Part shown: positions 59,028-64,000 of the stretch, one piece after another
Position numbering within the stretch: the stretch's first letter is position 1
Layout: the number at the start of each line of letters is the position of its first letter
Source: Methylobacterium haplocladii
GTDB taxonomy: Bacteria > Pseudomonadota > Alphaproteobacteria > Rhizobiales > Beijerinckiaceae
Assembly (NCBI RefSeq): GCF_007992175.1
Contig: NZ_BJZT01000003.1
Location: 1 to 64,000, forward strand
Reading direction: 5' to 3'
DNA: 64,000 nucleotides
Position numbers and translations under genes: made by a program
Notes under the pieces: generated by a model
Told to the model about the DNA's origin: nothing
Databases searched by the model: none
Seen by the model: the letters and a program-made list of their open reading frames with translations, nothing else

Positions 59028-59264
59028 GTGCCGCGCTACTTCATCGACCTCCACACCGGAACCGAGCATGTCCGGGATCACGAAGGTTTCGATCTTCCCG
59101 ACATGGACGCGGTCAGGCGCAAGCTCGTGCGCATCATGACGACGATCGTGAAGGATCTCTCGCCCGATCTGGATCGGGAGGATTACGTGGCAGCCGTCCG
59201 CGACGAGACCGGTGCGTTCGTGCTGCGATCGCGCCTGACCCTCACGATGGAAGCGACCGAATAA
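59028..59264 (+). CDS. DUF6894-type small protein
   Basis: A 78-residue protein with a GTG start. The pattern PRYFIDLHTGTEHVRDHEGFDLPDM and a helix with Arg and Leu, then an acid-rich region ending in a beta hairpin (FVLRSRLTLTM), is the common small rhizobial/Methylobacterium family DUF6894. Multi-copy in these genomes; function unknown. Confidence 0.82.
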   Translation: MPRYFIDLHTGTEHVRDHEGFDLPDMDAVRRKLVRIMTTIVKDLSPDLDREDYVAAVRDETGAFVLRSRLTLTMEATE

Positions 59265-59399
59265 GGCCAACGGCCGAAAGCTTTGCCTCATTCAGCCGCT
59301 GGCATGCGCGATAGGCGCGTCGCTACGCGTGCCGCCGACTGACCTGAAGGCGTCAGCCGCAAGGGCCGCTAGTATGAGCGTTCGAGTGGCGTGCTGAGG

Positions 59400-59540
59400 C
59401 TATTCGGCCTGCGTCCACGGTACGACGAGCGCGGCTACGATGATCGCGATCGCGGCAAAGCCCCAGGGTCCGGTCACCGGAAGGCTTCCGATGATCGCGA
59501 CCAGCACGGTGAGCAGCAGCACGGCAACGACAGGGGACAT
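59400..59540 (-). CDS. Tiny two-span membrane protein
   Basis: A 46-residue frame with two hydrophobic segments (VVAVLLLTVLVAIIGSLP and WGFAAIAIIVAALVVPW) separated by VTG. This resembles very short membrane proteins (DUF3309-like) common in the order. The ribosome site is weak, so the call rests on composition. Confidence 0.5.
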   Translation of the reverse strand: MSPVVAVLLLTVLVAIIGSLPVTGPWGFAAIAIIVAALVVPWTQAE

Positions 59541-59774
59541 GACGACAGAACTTCGAGCTACTCTCGCTAGTCTCGAACCATTCGAGCTGGTTGCGAGGGA
59601 TACACATGGTTTGCGTCGAGTCCGTGGCGAAAGGCTGTGTCCGGGCGCACCGAAAGCCCGCGACGAAGCTTCCTGGCAACACCGTTGCCGTACGGGAACA
59701 CCCTTGCCCCGTTGCGCATTTCGGCGACATGGGCCACGGCAGCTTTCGACGCGTCGGCACAGGCGGGGAGGACG

Positions 59775-60020
59775 ATGAAGCGACTTGAAGAGCTGAAGAG
59801 CGATCCGGCGTTTCGTCAGTCGGTGCTCGCGGTCAAGGGCGCCGCCAGCACCCTGAGCGGCCGGGCGATGACGCAGGACGAAGCCGAGTTCCTGGTGAGC
59901 TTCGCGCTCGCGACCTTCGCCAATGCTGGAGGGCTGGCCGAGCCGAGCCTGAGCAAACTTGCCCGCTTCGCCGGCAAGATCGGGCCGAACGAGAGCGTCG
60001 AGAGCCTGACGACGCATTGA
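59775..60020 (+). CDS. Small helical protein of unknown function
   Basis: An 81-residue protein with a strong ribosome site (GGGGAGG 3-4 bp before the ATG). It looks wholly helical (LEELKSDPAFRQSVLAVKG, then EAEFLVSFALATFANAGGL). A 10-bp inverted repeat follows the gene. No family recognised. Confidence 0.7.
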   Translation: MKRLEELKSDPAFRQSVLAVKGAASTLSGRAMTQDEAEFLVSFALATFANAGGLAEPSLSKLARFAGKIGPNESVESLTTH

Positions 60021-60049
60021 CGCAGCCGATCCGGGAAGGGGCCGAAGCA

Positions 60050-60084
60050 GCCCCGCCGTCCGAGAAAACGCGGAACGGCGGGGC
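60050..60084 (+). terminator. GC-rich hairpin after the small helical-protein gene
   Basis: GCCCCGCCGT pairs perfectly with ACGGCGGGGC across a 15-nt loop, 29 bp after the stop codon at 60020. No T-tract follows, so it may be a rho-dependent or structural stop. Confidence 0.45.
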
Positions 60085-60204
60085 GTGTCGTGGCCCGCAC
60101 GACCGGGCCGATACGCAACTTGGCCCGAACTCAGGTTGTCACGGACCGGTTAGCTCGCGCTCAATGCCGCACGCGGCGGATTTCCCGGAACGGGAATACG
60201 CCGT

Positions 60205-60504
60205 CTATTTGGTGCCGGTCCCGTCGTTGTTGCGCTGCTTGCAGCGGTATCCCGCGAAACAGTTCGGATCGTCGAGCGTCGGCTCGAAGGCCGGGGCCGA
60301 GGTCACTTCCCCTTGGCAGGCGCCGCTATCGAGAAACACCCGCTCGTAAGCGTTGGGACTCGTCGCCAGCACCACCGCCCCTTGTCGGGCGACGATGCCC
60401 CTGACCGCGGCACAGGACAGCTCCGGGGTATAGGGTCGCGGCTGCGCGTTCGCCATCGTGGTGACGAGGGCGAGACAGACGATAATCGCCGAAGACCGCA
60501 TCAT
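60205..60504 (-). CDS. Small exported cysteine-containing protein
   Basis: A 99-residue protein with a signal peptide (MRSSAIIVCLALVTTMANA, cleavage after ANA). The mature part has four cysteines (ELSCAAVRG, SGACQGE, PNCFAGYRCKQ), probably two disulfides. Conserved as a hypothetical periplasmic protein in the order, from recollection. It lies 45 bp downstream of the PQQ-type dehydrogenase gene on the same strand. Confidence 0.72.
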   Translation of the reverse strand: MMRSSAIIVCLALVTTMANAQPRPYTPELSCAAVRGIVARQGAVVLATSPNAYERVFLDSGACQGEVTSAPAFEPTLDDPNCFAGYRCKQRNNDGTGTK

Positions 60505-60549
60505 GGCCGAGACCCCTATTCCATGTCGTCGTGACGGAATGGCTGCCCA

Positions 60550-61893
60550 CTACATGCCCTGAGCGCCGGTCACCCGCCAGACCGCCTTCCCGACATCGTC
60601 GGTGACCAGCAGCGCGCCGCTCTTGTCGAGCGTCACATCCACCGGCCGTCCCTGCGCCTTCTCGTCTCCATTCAGAAAGCCGGTGAGGGCATCGACGGGC
60701 TTCCCGGCCGGTTTGCCGTTCTCGAAGGGAACGTAGAGGACCTTGTAGCCGCTCTTCGGCCGACGGTTCCAAGAGCCGTGCTGGGCGACGAAAAGGCCGC
60801 TCTTCCAGGCCTGCGGCAGGGTGGAGTTCATGCCGAAGGCGATGCCGAGCGAAGCGGTGTGGGTGCCGACCGCGTAGTCCGGCGCGATCGCCTTTGCGAC
60901 CTTGTCGGGGTTGGCCGGCTGCACGCGGGCATCGGCATTGGTGCCCCAATAGGCCCAGGGCCAGCCGTAGAAGCCGCCCTCCTGCACGTGGGTGATGTAG
61001 TCGGGCACGAGGTCGCTGCCGATCTCGTCCCGCTCGTTCACGGCGGTCCAGAGCGCGCCGGTCTGCGGCTCGAGGGCGAGGCCGTTCGGGTTGCGCAGCC
61101 CCGTGGCGTATTCGTGAAAATCCTTCGAGGCGATGTCGTAGACCCAGATCGCGGCGCGGCCCTTCTCCTTGTCGAGGCCATTCTCGCCGACATTCGAGTT
61201 CGAGCCGACCGTCACGAACAGCTTCTTGCCGTCGGCGCTGGCGATGACGTTCTTCGTCCAGTGATGGTTGATACCGGACGGCAGGTCGACGACCTTTTCG
61301 GGTGTCGCCGTGATCTCGGTCTGCCCCTCCTGGTAGGGCACCTTCACCAGCGCGTCGGCATTGGCGACGTAGAGGTCCCCGCCGACCAGCGCCATGCCGA
61401 AGGGCGAGTGCAGGTTCTTCAGGAAGTCGTGACGCTCCTCGGCCGCGCCGTCGCCGTCCTTGTCGCGAAGCAGGGTGATCTTGTCCGGGCTCGGCACGCC
61501 GGCACCGGCCATGGCCTTCACCTTGTCGGCGACCCAGTCGGCAATGCCGGTGGAGGGGTCGTCGGTCTTCGGCTTGTTCGCCTCGGCCACCAGAACGTCG
61601 CCGTTCGGCAGGGTGACGATCCAGCGCGGATGCGTGAGGCCGGTGGCGAAAGCGGCGACCGCGAGGCCCTGCGCCGCGACCGGTTTCGCGCCGTTCTGCC
61701 AGCCGACGACGCGGGCGATGTTGACCGTCGGCATGATGGTGCCGTTGGGCGGCGGCAAGGTCGGGCTGGCCCCGGTGCCGGCGGCGAATTCAAGGCTGGC
61801 GCTCTCGGGAAACAGAATGAATTCGTAGAATGCGACCCCGCCGCCGATCGCCAAAACCAGGGCCGCGAGGCCGACCTTCGATCCTGTCCGCAT
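60550..61893 (-). CDS. PQQ-type sugar (sorbosone) dehydrogenase
   Basis: A 447-residue exported or membrane-anchored beta-propeller. The N-terminal hydrophobic segment ([20 protein letters not shown]) is a signal or anchor. Blocks typical of the soluble glucose/sorbosone dehydrogenase family are [73 protein letters not shown] and [16 protein letters not shown]. It would oxidise an aldose or sorbosone in the periplasm using PQQ. Substrate not predictable. Confidence 0.9.
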   Translation of the reverse strand: MRTGSKVGLAALVLAIGGGVAFYEFILFPESASLEFAAGTGASPTLPPPNGTIMPTVNIARVVGWQNGAKPVAAQGLAVAAFATGLTHPRWIVTLPNGDVLVAEANKPKTDDPSTGIADWVADKVKAMAGAGVPSPDKITLLRDKDGDGAAEERHDFLKNLHSPFGMALVGGDLYVANADALVKVPYQEGQTEITATPEKVVDLPSGINHHWTKNVIASADGKKLFVTVGSNSNVGENGLDKEKGRAAIWVYDIASKDFHEYATGLRNPNGLALEPQTGALWTAVNERDEIGSDLVPDYITHVQEGGFYGWPWAYWGTNADARVQPANPDKVAKAIAPDYAVGTHTASLGIAFGMNSTLPQAWKSGLFVAQHGSWNRRPKSGYKVLYVPFENGKPAGKPVDALTGFLNGDEKAQGRPVDVTLDKSGALLVTDDVGKAVWRVTGAQGM

Positions 61894-62051
61894 GATCGGT
61901 TCGCGCTCGCTTGCTGATCGACGACGGGCCGCGATTCGGCCGCCGGTTCAACGCCGATCGGACGTATCGGTTCGCAGGAAATGAAAATACATTATTCGAA
62001 GTAAGCGGCGCGATCGCCGTCCGCCGTCGCGGCGAACGCAGCGGACCGGAT

Positions 62052-62261
62052 TTAGGCTGCGACCGAAGGCAGTTCCGCGTCGGCTGTGGGCTCGTCGGCG
62101 CCTGGGTGGCGGCGTGTCGAGTAATAGAGGCCGATGGCGTTCCAGAAGGCGTCGCGGACGTCCGGCCCGAACTTTTCGAGGGAAGCTTCGAGGGCGGCCC
62201 GGCCTGACCGGGAGGCTTCGTCGCGAAGGGCATCGTCCGTCTGCGTGATGAGTTCCGGCAT
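62052..62261 (-). CDS. Small protein of unknown function
   Basis: A 69-residue protein; start at 62261 with AAGGG 7 bp upstream. The N-terminal 50 residues look helical (LRDEASRSGRAALEASLEKF, then VRDAFWNAIGLYYSTRR), with a flexible acidic tail. No family recognised. Confidence 0.6.
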   Translation of the reverse strand: MPELITQTDDALRDEASRSGRAALEASLEKFGPDVRDAFWNAIGLYYSTRRHPGADEPTADAELPSVAA

Positions 62262-62339
62262 GGGGCGACCCTTTCGTGACACGGCACCGCGAGATGCAGT
62301 ACCGCGATAGTCAACGCCCAAGCTGGCTGGTTCGATCCA

Positions 62340-62534
62340 TCACCGCATCCGGCTGAGCCCGATCAGCAGGAGCGTCACCGGCAGCGACAGGATGAAGGCG
62401 ATGGCGATCGCCTGCTCCGCGGGCGTCGCCGTGCCATCGCTCACCGCCCCACCCTGCGCGGAGAAGGCTGGGCCGGTGGCGGCCAGCCCGATCGCGAGGC
62501 TCGTCCGGAGGCCGCATCTGCCCGCCATGGCCAT
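62340..62534 (-). CDS. Tiny exported or membrane protein
   Basis: A 64-residue frame; start 62534 or 62528, the latter better spaced from GGGAG. A first hydrophobic segment (LAIGLAATGPAFSA) may be a signal peptide and a second (AIAFILSLPVTLLLIGLS) a membrane helix. No family recognised. Confidence 0.5.
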   Translation of the reverse strand: MAMAGRCGLRTSLAIGLAATGPAFSAQGGAVSDGTATPAEQAIAIAFILSLPVTLLLIGLSRMR

Positions 62535-62721
62535 TCTCCCGAGGTTGGCAACCGACCTTAGCGCAGGCGTGGCAGCGAAACCACACGACCCGGAGAAGCG
62601 TGGCCATTCCCCCGATAGGGTTTCCGAAACCCTTTACGCCTAAGCTTTGCCTGAGTGATCCTAGGGTCCTGACGGCAGAGTCGTCCCTCGGGATGACGAC
62701 ACCAGACACGCGGGAGGTCGC

Positions 62722-63453
62722 ATGCACCGGAACCAGAGCAGCCAGATCGGCAGCTTCCTCCTGGTGAGCCTCATCGGCTCGGGCCTCGGTGGCTGCGGGG
62801 TGCTCCCGGCGGGCGGCGACATGACCACGGGCTCCGTCGCCCAGAACGCCAAGGTCGTGCAGACGCCGACGCGCGCCGACCGCGAATGCCTCGCCCGCGC
62901 GATGTACTTCGAATCGAACCGGACCGACGAAGAAGGCATGCTCGCCGTCGGCACCGTGGTGATGAACCGCCTCGACTCTCCGAAATATCCCGGCAGCGTT
63001 TGCGAGGTGGTCGGCCAGAAGCGCCAGTTTGCCAACGGCGTGCTCTCGAAGCCGGTGCGCGACCAGGACCGCGCCCGCATCGAGAAGGTCGCCGACCTGC
63101 TGCTCGCCGGCGAGCGGCACAAGGAGGTCGGCCCGGCGCTGCACTTCCACACCGCGGGTTACACCTTCCCCTACACCAACATGCATTACGTCGCCCTCGC
63201 CGGCGGCAACCAGTTCTACGAGAAGACCGACCGCGAGGGTTATCTGCCGGCAGTTCTGCCGCACGCGGTCGTCCAGACCGCCTCCGGCAAGCTCGTCCCG
63301 ATCCAGATGGCGACGCTCGCCGACGCGCCCGATTCCTTCGCCACCGGCACGCCGCGTCCGCGTATGCCGTCGATCCAGGCGACGCAGGTGGCCTACGGCC
63401 TCAGCCTGCCGCAGGGCGTACCGACCCGCTACAGCTCGGCACCGGCGCAGTAG
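62722..63453 (+). CDS. SleB/CwlJ-type cell wall hydrolase, probable lipoprotein
   Basis: A 243-residue protein. The signal ends in a lipobox (GSGLGGC, Cys25). The hydrolase domain (about 50-160) has ECLARAMYFESNR with the catalytic glutamate, GTVVMNRLDSPKYPGSVCEVV, and HFHTAGYTFPY. Such enzymes cut peptidoglycan; in non-sporulating bacteria they act in wall turnover. Preceded by a long gap and isolated. Confidence 0.9.
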   Translation: MHRNQSSQIGSFLLVSLIGSGLGGCGVLPAGGDMTTGSVAQNAKVVQTPTRADRECLARAMYFESNRTDEEGMLAVGTVVMNRLDSPKYPGSVCEVVGQKRQFANGVLSKPVRDQDRARIEKVADLLLAGERHKEVGPALHFHTAGYTFPYTNMHYVALAGGNQFYEKTDREGYLPAVLPHAVVQTASGKLVPIQMATLADAPDSFATGTPRPRMPSIQATQVAYGLSLPQGVPTRYSSAPAQ

Positions 63454-63796
63454 TACCAAGGGCCGAACGCTTCGATTCTTTCGGCAGTCGGCCAGCGCGA
63501 ATGCGTTGCGCCGCGCATGCGGCGGACGGCCCTGATAGCCCGTGAGGGACGACGGTTTGAGCGAGGTTCAGACGGGCGCCCAGCGGCTTTCCAACTAGAA
63601 CCGGCGATCGAACGAAACGCTCGGCTATCCGCGAGAGGCTGTCGCCAATGGCGCATGGTCGCGGCTCGATCGTCCGGACGCAGGCGTCGCGCACAGTCCG
63701 ATGTCGCGCAGCGTCACTCCGGGTTTGCGGCGTCGGCTTCGTCGTCCTAGATCAGGGCTCGGGTGAAGCACCCCACGCTCTCCAGCACGGACCGCC
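63454..63796. other. Intergenic region before lipA
   Basis: 343 bp in which short overlapping frames on both strands lack ribosome sites and recognisable sequence. I see no RNA gene. It should contain the lipA promoter. Confidence 0.4.
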
Positions 63797-64000
63797 ATGG
63801 CCGTCGTCCTCGATCTCCTGAACCAAGACAACCGGCCGAACAGCGCCATCGCTGCCCGTCCACGCCACCCGGAAAAGGTGCACCGGCCCGACAACCCGAT
63901 CCAGCGCAAGCCGGACTGGATCCGGGTCAGGGCACCGGGCTCCAAGGCTTGGGCGGAGACGAACAGGATCGTCCGTGAGAACGGCCTCGTCACGGTCTGC
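63797..64000 (+). CDS. lipA: Lipoyl synthase, N-terminal part (cut by window edge)
   Basis: 68 residues to the window edge: [10 protein letters not shown], then [25 protein letters not shown] and ENGLVTVC. This is the N-terminus of radical-SAM lipoyl synthase, and the last residue is the first cysteine of the auxiliary-cluster motif. The enzyme inserts sulfur into octanoyl chains on E2 and H proteins. Confidence 0.93.
   Translation, partial: MAVVLDLLNQDNRPNSAIAARPRHPEKVHRPDNPIQRKPDWIRVRAPGSKAWAETNRIVRENGLVTVC

Noticed and set aside
1-64000. CRISPR array, rRNA operon, complete insertion sequence, or integrase gene
   Set aside because: Scanned by eye for regularly spaced repeats, rRNA landmarks and transposase or integrase motifs; none found.

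Overview
The window is high-GC DNA from an alphaproteobacterium of the order Hyphomicrobiales, most likely a Methylobacterium/Methylorubrum relative. Reasons: the gene order pdxJ-acpS-lepB-rnc-era, a mesaconyl-CoA hydratase of the ethylmalonyl-CoA pathway, a RegB/RegA (ActS/ActR) redox pair, intracellular PHB depolymerase, a large NAD-dependent glutamate dehydrogenase, a DUF6894-type protein and a PQQ-type sugar dehydrogenase. This assignment is by recognition, not by a search.

Left part, 1 to about 10.1 kb, is a heavy-metal resistance cluster almost entirely on the minus strand. From promoter to end it has a Cys/His-rich cation transporter, a CDF exporter, a divergent ZIP-family protein, two small His/Cys-rich exported proteins, the CzcB adaptor, the CzcA RND pump, an exported protein, a CsoR/RcnR-type metal repressor and an MFS transporter cut by the window edge. 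A divergent MerR-family regulator (9687-10106) faces the cluster across a textbook MerR promoter with a 19-bp spacer filled by a perfect dyad. A second palindrome sits just in front of the CsoR-type gene.

The next part, 10.3 to 19.0 kb, is an accessory cassette of mostly unrecognised genes: a KfrA-type DNA-binding coiled-coil protein; two proteins resembling degenerate ParA-type proteins (one with an extra C-terminal module); two small unknown proteins; a metallophosphoesterase; an FtsH-like AAA+ zinc protease with no membrane anchor; a second phosphoesterase paralog whose metal-binding motifs are largely destroyed; and a PolB-type 3'-5' exonuclease. The last three are tightly coupled. The cassette ends against the 3' end of a tRNA-Ala(CGC) gene, preceded by three copies of TGGGACTT. 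That looks like a tRNA attachment site, so the whole left 19 kb may be an integrated element extending out of the window. This cassette is the best candidate here for an undescribed system.

Right of the tRNA, 19.2 to 64 kb, is ordinary chromosome: yggT, a MaoC-type mesaconyl-CoA hydratase, a TSUP permease, a GAF-PAS-GGDEF-EAL protein, an L,D-transpeptidase, an AcrAB-type efflux pair, gatCA, ruvX, pdxJ, acpS-lepB-rnc-era, rsmC-rsuA, a creatininase-family amidohydrolase, CsbD-like stress proteins, a YgjP-like metallopeptidase, phaZ, regB-regA, an exonuclease with a zinc-knuckle tail, a PAS protein, the 1615-residue glutamate dehydrogenase, a collagen-like exported protein, the DUF47-Pit phosphate pair, several small proteins, a PQQ-type dehydrogenase, a SleB-type hydrolase and the start of lipA. 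Small repeats break the pattern, notably a decayed GIY-YIG nuclease gene flanked by a 29-bp inverted repeat just after acrB, and a palindromic repeat between gatC and gatA.
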